64,000 nt of DNA, taken from Sphagnum magellanicum (lineage: Eukaryota; Streptophyta; Sphagnopsida; Sphagnales; Sphagnaceae). The DNA is taken from positions 14,136,001-14,200,000 of the forward strand of contig CM038915.1 in NCBI GenBank assembly GCA_021904315.1, written 5' to 3'. Positions 51,011 through 62,554 of this stretch are shown one piece after another (positions within the stretch are counted from its first letter, which is position 1; the number at the start of each line of letters is the position of its first letter). The notes under the pieces are model-generated. The model saw only the letters and a list, made by a program, of their open reading frames with translations. It made no database searches and was not told the origin of the DNA. A program made the translations under genes and the position numbers.

Positions 51011-52370
51011 TTATTACAAAAGATATCTTTTCATTTTGATTTCGAAGAATAATATCCATCGATCTTATGTATATGAATGCCAAAAGAGGTTTTTTACCAA
51101 AATTTCTTGAATCTTTACAAAGGTTTCTTCATCACTATGGAACATGAAATCTATTTGAAAATGAAAAACAAACACAATTGAATTTTAATAACATGTTAGA
51201 ATTACACCCATATTTAAATCCAAAATATAACCAACCTCCAAATCCATCAAGGTTAATTATCTTGAATTTTGAAAACAACATTCTCCTATGAATTTTTCTC
51301 TTCATATATTTGAAACATCAACATTAAATGAGGAAAAAAAACACATTTATGCATTATTAACTTCTACCAATATAGGTTTCCATATGTTTCAAGGTCCCCT
51401 TGGAAGTGGGAATTTTTTTGGTGTGAAAAATCTAATCATCACCTTCAACTAAAAGGCAACAAAATACTACTTTTAACTATAACAATATGAGTGGTTGCAT
51501 TATAGTTATCACCACATGCATGAACAATACACTCAATGTTTAGAATATCAATAAAAGGATATCTTAGAACAATAATCATAGAACCAAGTTCAACATTAGA
51601 GATACAAGCAAATTTTATGTGCTTGATGAAATGTCCATGATAAAAAAAAATTATTTTATGCATGATTAAACAATGTTTAAAACAATGTTTTCAAAATGAT
51701 GTTGACTTTTTCAATTTTAGTTTAGTTCTACTAGTTGGTGATTTATCACAACTTCCACCCCACTTGTTGAATGGAAGTGGGAAATATAGAATATGAATGT
51801 TTACATATTTTATTATAGCTAATTTCAATCTTGAAAACAAAAAAGTTATCCCACCTTTCTGATAGTAACTTAAAAAAAACCTTAAAAATACCCTTCAACA
51901 CCTAGTTAGAAATCTTGAAGCCAAAGAAGTTGCCCTACCTTTCTTATGATAACCTTAAGAAAATTATTCATTAACTAGTCAGAAAGCTTGGTGTGTTAGA
52001 AATGTCAAGATGATTTTATCATCACATGAGTTTCAAATTCTCTCCTGCATGATTACGATTCCAATATTTATCATACCACAAGGAGAAATCCAAACAAATA
52101 TGTTCATTTCTAGAAGGTGCTTTGCACCAACCTTTCCCCTTGGTTCTTCGATTAAAAAACAATCAAGGGCCCCATTCAGAAGTGAAGGTGTTTCACGTTT
52201 TTTATTATTAGAAATTAGGGTTTGTGATCCTTTGTGAATAATTGAAATCAAAGAATCATTATCTTTAATGTTCTCCTTACCAAAAATGATGTCAACTTTA
52301 CTATGCAAAATAATGTTTAAATAACAAAAACTTGAGAACTTTTTTGCCACTAATGTGGAATGAAGATCCC
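51011..52370. other. AT-rich region downstream of the hAT relic
   Basis: No gene. The first 300 bp may be decayed 3' transposase sequence. The rest contains unassigned short frames on both strands. Confidence 0.35.
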
Positions 52371-52379
52371 ACAAACCAA

Positions 52380-52545
52380 AAAGAAGAGAGAAAATTAAAT
52401 GATACTTATCTTGGGGGGAAGGAAACATGAGGAGAAAAGGGAGAAAAAGAAAATTAAAAATTATACTTCCATTGGGGGTAATGGAAAAGAAAAAATGAAA
52501 AGAAAAAGTGATGCTTTCCCTTAGGCATGGGAAAGGAGAAAGGGC
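52380..52545. repeat. Purine-rich repeat, first copy
   Basis: Themes AAATGATACTTATCTTGGGGG and GAGGAGAAAAGGGAGAAAAAG occur in two or more imperfect units of about 75 bp. Related units occur at 53295-53500. The 186-residue minus frame at 52033-52593 that spans this tract is Phe/Leu/Ser-rich because of the pyrimidine-rich complement, and I do not call it a gene. Confidence 0.55.
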
Positions 52546-53294
52546 TGGAAATAATGAAAATAAATTCACCAACACCACACCCAACTCCAACATTTATTGA
52601 AAAAACCCAAGTTCCCAACATGTTCTCTAACATGTGCTTAGTTGTGAAAAAAAAGTCCTAGGCAAGTGATTGGGTGTAAAAAAGGCCAAGATAGCAATGA
52701 ATTTGCAACTCTCTGGATTTGTAGACCTTTGAGGGGCCCAAGTGATTACAGGCCACTGAAGTGGCATTATAAGGTGATTGCATAGCTAGTAAGTTGAACA
52801 AGTTTCGAAAGTGGTCTGTGGTCACTTTTCTACCACCATTTCCAAAGAGCCATTTTGTGAAGTAACACCCACACATGTTGGTACCATCATCTTTTTGAGT
52901 GTAGCTTCCTAGTGGCCATATTAAGCCTAAAAAATGTTAGATTTCAACTCAGAATTCCTGATTTAATCTACGCTTGGATTATAGAGGTGTAAATAATGAA
53001 ATTAAAATTAACCTATTCAAATACTTACTGCACACACTTACTTCAACACAAAATAATTTTCAAAATGTTTCGTGCAAAAGAATTTTTTTTTTTTAATTGA
53101 TATTTGCCAAAGTTTTTCAGAAGCAAAGTTCTCCCAACTAGAGGAAACAACAATAGGAACACAAAGCACATAAGAGTGAAAACCATGTTGTAGGTAAGTA
53201 GGTAGGAGACTAGTGGAACAAATAGAAGGAGTCAGAGTATACGTGGAGTGTATTCATGATGGAGACTAGTAGTGGGAACAGTGGCACAACATTA

Positions 53295-53500
53295 AAAAAA
53301 AAAAATTTAATAGAAGAAAAATGATATTTATCTGGGGATGAGGAAAGGGGAGGAGAAAATGAGAAACAAAGAAAAGAAAAGACAAAGCATACTGACATTC
53401 AAGACAGGGAAAAAGGAAAAATGAAAAACAAAATAAAATGATACTTACCTTGTGGGCAAGGGAAACTAAAAAAGAAAAATCAAAAAACAATAATATTAAC
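53295..53500. repeat. Purine-rich repeat, second copy
   Basis: AAATGATATTTATCTGGGGATG, GAGGAGAAAATGAGAAACAAAG and AAATGATACTTACCTTGTGG repeat the theme seen at 52380-52545. Units are about 75-130 bp apart and diverged. Confidence 0.55.
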
Positions 53501-53539
53501 TTGATATTTAAGAGAATAGGTTTTTGCTTTGGTAACCTT

Positions 53540-53740
53540 TGGCCACAAGCTTACACCCCTAACCATACGGGTAGCTCAAGGACAATGATTGAAGAGAAGT
53601 GGTCCAGTTGGGATTTGAACTCCCAACCTCCAGCCTCACAAGGAAACCCTCAGCTACATATTTGAATTTCGAACCCCCAACTTGACAAGGAACCCTCCTC
53701 AGCCCCTAAGGTAGCTCAGAGTTCCATAGTAGGTGCTGAA
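53540..53740 (-). mobile_element. tRNA-related SINE-like relic, two tRNA-like units
   Basis: On the minus strand there are two successive pol III promoter-like pairs: an A-box-like CTGAGGAGGGTTCC (53702-53689) with B-box-like GGGGTTCGAAATTC (53677-53664), then TAGCTGAGGGTTTCC (53656-53642) with AGTTCAAATCC (53621-53611). The pairing and the GTTCGAA/GTTCAAATCC words are typical of tRNA-derived SINEs. It does not fold as an intact tRNA as far as I can see. No poly-A tail or target duplication was identified. Confidence 0.45.
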
Positions 53741-55500
53741 TTGTGATACTAGTATTGATAGATGATGATGATTATTGACAAATTGTTTTCAAACTTTTGA
53801 GAATTCCACCAAATGATGTCAATAATCAATACATGATCCCACTAGATAGATTATTAAGCTCATCTAATGGATATGGGATCACCGCCAGTCAATGACAACA
53901 TGATGACTATTCTTGGTTGGTGTCTCGTCATTTTTAATCTCTAGGTTTGGAACTCGTAAAAATTGTAGCAAGAAAGAAAATTTAATTGAGATTCTTTTGT
54001 GGGATGAAACTGAAAATTAGGAACCTTTTTAAACCATGTGGCAAAAACAAATATTCCATTATTGTAAGCTACAATTTGAAGTTGGCAACATCTAAAGTCA
54101 TTATGAGCCTCTTCCTACAAGGAATTTTACGCCTCCAATTCATTTAACATTCCACTCATTTTGTAATGAATTTCATAAAAATTCAGTAAAATGAACTCAC
54201 AACTGAAAATGTGAACAATGAATGAACATTGAGTGAACTAGGACCAGTGCTATTGACCAAGTGAAGTACATGGCTTGTACACATGTACACTATAACTCAC
54301 ATCTGGATTTTTAATTTTCATTTATTAACATTATACTTATCAAATTGATTTTTTTTACAGTATGTTAATAAAAATTAAAAAAGATAGAAAATAAAATATT
54401 TGCAGTTTTAAAAATTTATAATTTCAATTTCAATTTCAATTTCAATTTATCAAAAATCAACTAAAGTATTCTGAATAGATAATTATTATGAACAGAAATT
54501 TGGACATATAAATGTGTGTATTTAAAAAAAAAAAAGTCTACTTATTCCATACAATTACATAACAACACCATATTCAGATACAGTTGCATTAGGTAGTCCT
54601 CACTCAACATTTGAAGTCACAAAGTTGTGGGCATTTGGTGAACATCTTAACCACTGAACCACATGCAGCATTTTAATGTTAGATGGTCAATAGTCCTATT
54701 TAGCATTTTTTGTTTGAATTAGGTTGGAAATCCAAACTTTAATGACTTGACTTTTCTTTCTCATATTTCAAATGAAGCAAATTAGAACATGATCTTGAAG
54801 ATTTTACCAAGATCTATTACAAATGTTAATAAACCATTTTGAAGAATTTTCTTTTGAAAGTCAACTATGTTTCATAATAAAATTTAATATTTCTTTGCAA
54901 AATGTTTTAGCTTGAATTGATATATAATATTCTAAAGGTGCTTCAATTCAATATGAAATTCAAGGCTTTCATAAAAACTTTGACACAAGTTTATTGTGAA
55001 ATATTCAATATTGAAAATTACAATTAAATGAATAATTAAATTTAACAAGGTTATTAATAATCTTAATTATTCTCAAGAAGATTATGAAGGCTTTCAATAA
55101 TTAGGATTTATGATCTTAAAGTATTATAATTTTGCTTTGAACAATGAATAAAGGTGTTATTTGCATATTTAAAGGTCATGTAACAATTGTAACATATTTG
55201 GAATGAAATCATTGTCATTCATTGCATTAGCAAAAACATTCCTAACATTATTAAAAAAATAATCTTTAGATATTAAATTAAGCGAACTTATGTAGGAACT
55301 GTCAAACTTATTAATGTTATTTTTTATGTAGTTCATTCTTGTGTTATCCTAAACCAAGATTGTGGCGTGGCACTATGTTTCACCATATATATGTTATAGA
55401 ACAAAAATAGATCATGCATAGATTAAATATAGCTTAGTTAGATTATTCTTCTATATATACATGTTCTCTTTCAAGTGTATGTATCTTCTACTTCTATGAA
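53741..55500. other. AT-rich region upstream of the Copia remnant
   Basis: No gene. It includes a (TTTCAA)n run at 54421-54449. The last 100-250 bp before 55506 probably belong to a Copia long terminal repeat whose 5' edge I cannot define. Confidence 0.4.
54421..54449. repeat. (TTTCAA)n microsatellite
   Basis: About five consecutive TTTCAA hexamers. Confidence 0.85.
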
Positions 55501-55507
55501 TACAACA

Positions 55508-55520
55508 TGGTATTAGAACA
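55508..55520 (+). other. Copia primer-binding site, degenerate
   Basis: TGGTATTAGAACA follows an ...ATACAACA sequence. It resembles TGGTATCAGAGC, the initiator-Met tRNA primer site of plant Copia elements, with two or three changes. It would mark the junction between the left long terminal repeat and the internal region. Confidence 0.6.
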
Positions 55521-57249
55521 CATGTGGTCCTAAGGATGATGATGAATGTTATCTTTTAATAAAGATCAATAGAGTTGTGACCTCAACTTCAACACCTAGA
55601 GATGACGATGAGTGTTGTCCTTTAAAATGGAGATCAACAAAGTTGTGAACATAGGTCCAATACTCTTGAGAGATTAGTGAGTGTTATTCTTAATAGACCT
55701 TAGTGAAGGTCTCATTATATAGTTGTGAGCATACCTCTAAGTGAATCTATCATAAATAACAATTTTGCACTTAAGAAGTTGATTCCAACATGAATCAACT
55801 TGACATGAACATCACCAAAGTTGCAACTTGTTGGAGGGCACTTTTAATTATATAGCTTGTGGAAGTTTTGAATAAAACACTTACTAAAGAAAGAGGGATT
55901 GTGGTTGCTTGTTTCAAATGATGGAAATAATACTCAAGGTACTAATGGTGCTACATCATCCTCACAATCTTTGGTGGGAGGTGGAGTGGCAAACACTATT
56001 GTTGCTCCAAGTGGTGTTGTGTTGTCCTTAGGATCTTTGGCAAGAGGTGGAGCAACAATAGCACCATCTACAGCTACCATTCCAAATATAACATTTGTGG
56101 CAATTTCATTGTCTCTACTTGATATTGAGCAATGCAAAAGTAAGGCATTGACAATTTTGATCATGTTTGTTATGGATTAGGTGATCTTGCACCTATTGGA
56201 TGTTGATGATCCAAAAGTTTGTTGGACAATATTCCAAAAAATGTATGAACGTCTAAAAACATGACAAGAAATTTTTTTCTCCGAAGCAAGTTGTATCAGC
56301 TGAGAATGGATGATGATGTTGGGTCACTAAACTCATATTTGCAAGAATTCAAGGAACTATGTTCACAACTTGCTGGTGTTGGTGTGAAAATTGAAAATGA
56401 AAAACTTGTTCAAATCTTACTAAATGGATTCCTCGAAAGTTATGAAAGTTTTGTGCAAGGACTTTCCACATTCGCAGCTCTTCCTACTTTTGAACAAATT
56501 GTAAGCAAGTTGCGACATGAAGAAGAAATAAAGGTGCTCAAAACCTCAACATGAACTGATGAAGTTCTCTTGTTGAAGACCAAGGCGCACTACAAGAACA
56601 AGACATTGGAGGATAAAAGTTTTGAATGCTACAATTCTAGTGAGATTGGTCACTTTGCTAAACAATGCAAAAAGCCGAAGAAACAAAGAGATGTGAACAA
56701 TCATAAGGTGAACCATGAGAAAAATAGAAAACAAGCAAGTCTTGTTGTTCATCTTGTTGAATAAGAGCAAGATGAAGATGGTATTCTAATGGAGAAAACC
56801 CTTGCCAATGTAATTGAAATGTCTATTGATGCATTACTAGTTTTAAGCCTAGAATTGGAGAGGAAAAAGAATGGTTCATAGATTCCAGTGCATCAAAACA
56901 TGTAATTAGAAATAAAGGTTGTTTTAAGTTTCTAAATTGTCACAATGGCCCAATCTTTCTTAGATCAACAAGAAGACATGCACATTTGGTTGAAGGGAAA
57001 GGGGATGTATCTTTTCAATTAGACATGGGGGAAATAAAAAATGTAACCAATGTCCTTTATGTGCTTAGTTTCACTAAAAATCTCCTTTTAGTAGGTTCCA
57101 TCATCGATAAAGGAAACATTGTAATCTTTGATGCCTCAAAATGTTTGATTTTGGATTCGAATGAGCCTAAAAAAATAATAACAAAAGTAGTGAGAGATAA
57201 TACAAATGACTTGTATAAGGGTGAAAGCATGCATAGAGAGATAGTTTAG
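55508..57249 (+). mobile_element. Ty1/Copia retrotransposon remnant: gag and protease
   Basis: From about 55899 a broken frame encodes a Copia gag (UBN2-type) protein. The N-terminal part runs to a TAG at 56178-56180 and continues in frame to about 56260. A frameshift then leads into the 56261-56554 frame with the conserved SYLQEFKELCSQLAGVG and LLNGFLESYESF segments. The zinc knuckle at 56627-56668 reads CYNSSEIGHFAKQC, so its second Cys is Ser. The aspartic protease is recognisable at about 56870-57240, with active-site segment WFIDSSASKHV (usual form DSGA). The frame stops at 57247-57249. No integrase follows directly. The element is dead. Confidence 0.82.
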
Positions 57250-58310
57250 ACCAACACACTTGTAATTTTTTCTAGATTACATACAAATGTAAAATTTAAA
57301 GCCATATTCCAAATTAACATTGTCAAGTTTTTAATTATTCATGTTGTTATAGACTTTAATGGGAATCATCATAAAATTTTTGGATGGATTCTAAAAAGAT
57401 TATGGACTTGTAATGGACTTTTCAAATGACAACATTATGTCTATCATGCATAGAAAAAAATGAAAAATGTGGATTCAAAAAATATGTCAAAGCAATGTCA
57501 AACTAATTTTTTAAAAAAAAATCATCAAATGAAAAATTTATTAGCCCAGGGGGGACACTTAATGTAAAGTTTGGGATCTATTTGTGTCAAATGATTATTT
57601 TTAGGGGGGGTATTAAATAATTGTCCAACCTATTATTATCTAATTTTAAAATATATACATGTTATTAAAGCCACCCTATATTAATCATAATCCATTATTT
57701 CAGATTATTACATACTCTATATTATAATTAAATTGATTATTTAAATAAAATTTACTTTATTTAAAAACTAATTAACTTATAATTTTTACCCAACAACCAA
57801 TATATTGCACCTTATGTTTTACTCACATATTTTTTACTTTTTTTTACTAGTGTCCCTTTGGGTTATTAGTGAAATGCATTGAAATTTTCCTAATGTGCAT
57901 ATTTTTAATTTTGAAAAGTTTTAAATGACATGATTGTTATAAATTTTTATCTTTGAAAATCCATTTCACATTAAAAAATTTAATCTTTTGCATGGATTTT
58001 TTGATTAATCACATGTTTAGGGATATTCATAAATTGGTTTATAAATATTTATGATTAAAACATAAGGGATAATGACAGGATTTATGGTTTGATAATTGTT
58101 AAAATTGTAAGAACAATTCATTAATGTTAAATTATGAACTTTCAAACACCACATTTGAACCACTTAACCATGCTGTCACCCATAAGTTTGAGGTAGAAGA
58201 AATCATACATTATGAAAAAAAGGTGTTTTGTAATTGGCCTTGCAACTCAACTTTTGAATTGTAATGACCACTTGTGATTCATTGTATTTTAACACTATGA
58301 ATATTATTAG
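57250..58310. other. Non-coding sequence after the gag-protease remnant
   Basis: No integrase or other domain recognised. Two G-rich runs (57549-57555 and 57603-57609) resemble polypurine tracts and could mark the 3' end of a deleted element. The rest is AT-rich. Confidence 0.4.
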
Positions 58311-58319
58311 ACAAGTCAC

Positions 58320-59030
58320 ATGAGTTGTAAAAGTTGCAATTCATCGTATATACGATGTAATTCATTACAACTCAATTGCAACTCTGTCAAAGCAACTAAT
58401 TTTCAACTAGTATGCAACTTCACAACTACAACCATGTTGTCATGTTGACATTACTAATTTTCATCCATCCATTAAAATTTAACACGTGGCATCATGAAAT
58501 TTTTTGGATTTAAATTATTTTTGAAATATCGATCTTAATCGTCTATTATGATTGTTAATGATGGTTTGAGATTATGACACATGGCACAATAAAAAATTAC
58601 CATATGGCATATTAATTGAATTTAAAAGAAAAAAACTTATTTTAATAGCTAGGTAAGTCAATACATAACTATACGTAGGTAGGTAGAAAAATAGGACCTA
58701 TTTACTTATGTAGGTAGGTAAATAGGTAGGAAAATACAAGACCAGGTGAATTAAATAATAATTATATAAATATATTTTTTATTTTATGCTTTGCCTCTGG
58801 GGTTAAGCTTTTTTGAGCTCATCCCAAAATGGCATGTGTATTTTAATGTGAAAACATAAGAGAAGACATTTTCCTTATGTAGTTCATGACATTGGATTCA
58901 AAGACAAAACATATGGGTTAAATCTTTTAGTTGCAACTTAGATGGGTTAATTTTTTTAGTTGTTTTTTAATTGCAACTTAGATGTGTTAAACTTTTTAAT
59001 TGTTTTTTAGTTGTAATTACAAAAAAAATT
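58320..59030. repeat. Dispersed repeat copy B (GTTGCAA + ACACATGGCAC + TAGG)
   Basis: Same order of landmarks as at 38860-39640: GTTGCAATTC and GCAACT words, then ACACATGGCACAATAAAA (58577-58594), CATATTAATTGAA, TAGGTAGGTAG (58677-58687 and nearby), a C-rich block with CATCCCAAAATGGCATG, and GTTGCAACTT. The orientation is the same. Confidence 0.6.
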
Positions 59031-59049
59031 TCCCACATGCCTAGTGTTT

Positions 59050-60065
59050 GTTTTTCATTATGTAAATCATACAATTAAATTAATAATTATTTGATATTTA
59101 TATATGTGAATTAATTATTTAATATTTAACTATATGAAATAACTATTTAAAATTATTTATTTAATTTAAAAATTGATTTTCAAAATAATTTATTTGAAAA
59201 CTAAATTTTTGAATTAAATATTTGGAAAATAATTATTTGGATTGATTATTTTAATTAATTAATTAATTAACTAGTTATCTAAATTAATTAATCTAATTCA
59301 AATAATTAATTAGCTAATAAATTTAGATCATTAATATCAGATAATTAGTTATTATAATTAATTAAATAAAAAATTATTTTTTTCAGATAATCAATTATCC
59401 AATGATTAATAATCTAAATTATATAATTAATCATTTATTATCTGAATTTTAAAAAAATGTTATTTGAATCAAATTGATTTACAATTCATATTCATAGTTA
59501 ATTATTCAGTTTAAGTAATTAGCTCATAATAACTAATTAAATTACATATTATTATTATTTAATATTTAATAATTTACTGAGAAAGAATTAATTACCAAAA
59601 ACGAAAAAATTAAAATGAAATTGCGTAAAAAACATCAAGGTATAAATAAACATATCCATATGTAGACCCAAATTGAATTTTTAATGTAATATACACATTG
59701 TTTTTAATTTCACATCTCAATTAATGATATGTATGTAGATAATTAGTTTTTTAATGAATTTAAATAATTAATGATCTAGTAATTATTGATGAAATAATTA
59801 TTATTTTGATTAATTTTTCTAATTTTTTACTATGTATTCCCAATTTATATAAATATTCATATAATTATATTTTGATGAATAATTATTGTTCTTACACATC
59901 CATATTATTCAATCAAATGAACATAATTAGTTAGGTAGTTAATTTAAAACCAATTATATGAATTACATATATTTATTCAGATTAATATTCAATTACGTAT
60001 TATCATTAATAAATTCATAATAATTAAGTGTATTAAGCACAATTAATATGGCATATTCATAATTA
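59050..60065. other. Very AT-rich island
   Basis: About 1 kb of AATTAATT, ATAATTA and TTATTTAA words without coding potential. It follows repeat copy B just as the 39.66-kb AT island follows copy A. Confidence 0.6.
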
Positions 60066-61300
60066 AGGTACCCAAAAGGATGGTTTAATGGAAAAAGGAT
60101 TGTAAATGACTATTTTGGATTTTTATTACATTTATTATTTCATGATTATAGGGGATTGGTATATGACTATAATTAAAATGATGTCATGTAAATTTATTAA
60201 GAAAATCTAAGAATAAATTGGATATAATATAGATCCTTTTGAGTCCTTTTAAGTAATTTGAATCTTTGTCTGAACTGCAATTTTCATTTTAAAGGAATCA
60301 AAAGGAATGTATTAAACAATGCAATTGACTTCAATTTTTTTTCATGGATAAATAATTCATATATCTATGTTTAGCAATGTTCATATAATGCATTTGATTA
60401 AATTATATGATATAATAATCTTGAAATTTGTAGATTCCATTCTGAAAGGGCATTAAAGAAAATGATTTTTTTTCCCCCCATTTGCTTGATTTGTTGTATT
60501 CACTAGGCTTAGAATTTGTGGCCATGTTGATAAAATGTGCAGAAAATTTTCATGCAAAAAAACATGTTAAGTTGTATATAAAAACCTATACAACTATTTT
60601 CTACATTTCTAGTTTTCTACCAAAATATTTATGCATAATTACATATACATGTGGAAAATCACCACCACCATGAAGATGATCATAATTTGAGTTATTCAAT
60701 ATCTCTCATTTAAATTTATTCCATTTAGATTTTATATTTGGAAGATAGCAAAAACAAAATCCTTGAGTTTAGTGGTCAAAAAGTGGTACCCTGAGTGTGA
60801 ATATGCCCAATATTTAATTGTCAAATGATTGAACCAATATTTTTTATAAAATATTACATATGAATTTGTATCCTTATTAAATTATAAGTTGTTGCACAAT
60901 AGTCACAACATAGTTGAACATTAATAATTCAATAGTGGCATACTAGTGGCTCTATTAGTTGTATCAATGGGAATCATAGTTGAAAATGAGTTGCAACATA
61001 GTTGTTGTGTTAATGGCACATTTATAATAATTTTAAAATAGTTGTCACATGGAATTACTTAAAAATCAAACATGGTTGACTATGAATGTAGGTATGGTGC
61101 ATATAAATTATTATATAGAAAATTCATTTTCAACTCACTTGCAACTATAATACAACTAATTAATTTTTTGACATGACAATTTGTTCATTAATTCCCTATA
61201 TTTCTAAGGGGGATAGTTGCATAGTAGTTGTAATACCTAAGGATAGTTGCATAATAATTATATATGAGTTTTTTTTGAGCTCTAGTTGTAGGGTAGTGTG
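60066..61300. other. AT-rich sequence with GTTGCAA/AGTTGCA words
   Basis: No gene. From 60890 to 61300 the words AGTTGCA, TAGTTG and TTGCAACT recur, ending near GTTGTAGGGTAGTG (61284-61297). This could be the subterminal and terminal part of a CACTA-like element in reverse orientation, but the match is weak. Confidence 0.4.
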
Positions 61301-62554
61301 ACCATTTTTCATTTCTGCTTTCCCACCTCGACTTTGAAATTAGCATCGAAGGGGGGTTGTAGTCTATTAGGCAAATGACAAGAAGGCCATTTCAAGCCAC
61401 TTTCGACAGACGCGATTCTTCATAGTGATAGTTCAAAGCAAACCTTGTTGAACTAGACTTTGTAGAGTTGTGGCATAAAAGACTTTATCATTTGAACTAC
61501 TAGAGTTTGCAATTGTAGTCTAATTTGAAATAGCATCTTTAGATAAAAATATCCATGTTCAACTAGATAGCATATTTAAAACAAGTAGCGATTCACCTAT
61601 TAAAGAAACTTCAGTTGTAAGAGAGATTACATCGGTCCTAGGTCCAAAGAACTTGAAAAATAAAATTTTGTTTGTGAGAACCAGAAGAATTCAGAGACTT
61701 TAGCATCTTCTGATTCTCATAATTCAATTTTTACTTCCACTATTGATGTATGAGCTTCTCAATAGGACCACTAGGTGAAAGCATGCTAAAGTATACCAAA
61801 AAAGTAGTCTTCTCAGGTAAAAAAACACGTCAAATTTGTGACAAGTAGATTAGAAAGTAGGTGATGCCTTAAGATATTGTCCTTTTGGACTACATGAGGG
61901 CATCAAATGTGATATGTTGAAGTTTTTGAAAGTTTCAAAAGTTATATCAACCTTTTTTAAAACCTACTTTCAATCTATTTTGCAAAATTTGCCAATTTAT
62001 CCTGTTGTGAAAAAATAGATTGAAAGTAGGTCAGAAAACTTAAATTTTTCATATGTTGCATTTTGAAAGGGTTTGGGGCATGGTTTAATGAATCAAGCAC
62101 ATGCAATGCACTTTAGTATCATATCAAAAAAATATGTTTTGGATGCCAAATTTGAGTTTATGGAAAACTTATTTTTGAAGAGCTTCACATTGTCATAATC
62201 CAAAAATTCAAATTCCAAAAAATGTGTATCAAGGTGCATAATGGCTCAAACATTAGTAACACATCAATTGAGTTATTTGATTTGGAAAATATGCGATATT
62301 ATTTAGAGTCATAAACTTTTAATAAATAAATAAATTAGTGAGAGTAATAATATACATTAAAAATGATCATATATGGTTTATTTAATATGGTAAATACACC
62401 CAAAATTTATGGCATGATTGAAATGCTTAAAATGCAAAAGAATCAAAATCTATTTTTATTTGTTGGTAGGGATCACCAATTGGTATACTTTACCATGCTT
62501 TCACCTCACCAAGTTATACAAGCATTAGGTAGGCCTATTTGATTATGAGGAGCT
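61301..62554. other. Probable decayed Copia linker between integrase and reverse transcriptase
   Basis: Ser/Thr-rich short frames near 61680-61740 resemble the unconserved linker found before Copia reverse transcriptases. The evidence is position and composition only. An inverted repeat at 61963-62030 interrupts it. Confidence 0.3.
61963..62030. repeat. Perfect 19-bp inverted repeat with a 30-nt loop
   Basis: CCTACTTTCAATCTATTTT (61963-61981) pairs exactly with 62012-62030. The flanks continue as an imperfect inverted repeat for about 25 bp on each side. This could be a small MITE-like insertion in the Copia remnant. Confidence 0.8.

Noticed and set aside
52033..52593. 186-codon minus frame, one of the longest in the repeat-rich half
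   Set aside because: It is Phe/Leu/Ser/Pro-rich where it crosses the purine-rich tract and shows no domain; best explained by composition.
53611..53677. Functional tRNA gene
   Set aside because: B-box-like words are present, but I could not fold an acceptor stem or anticodon arm; a SINE relic fits better.
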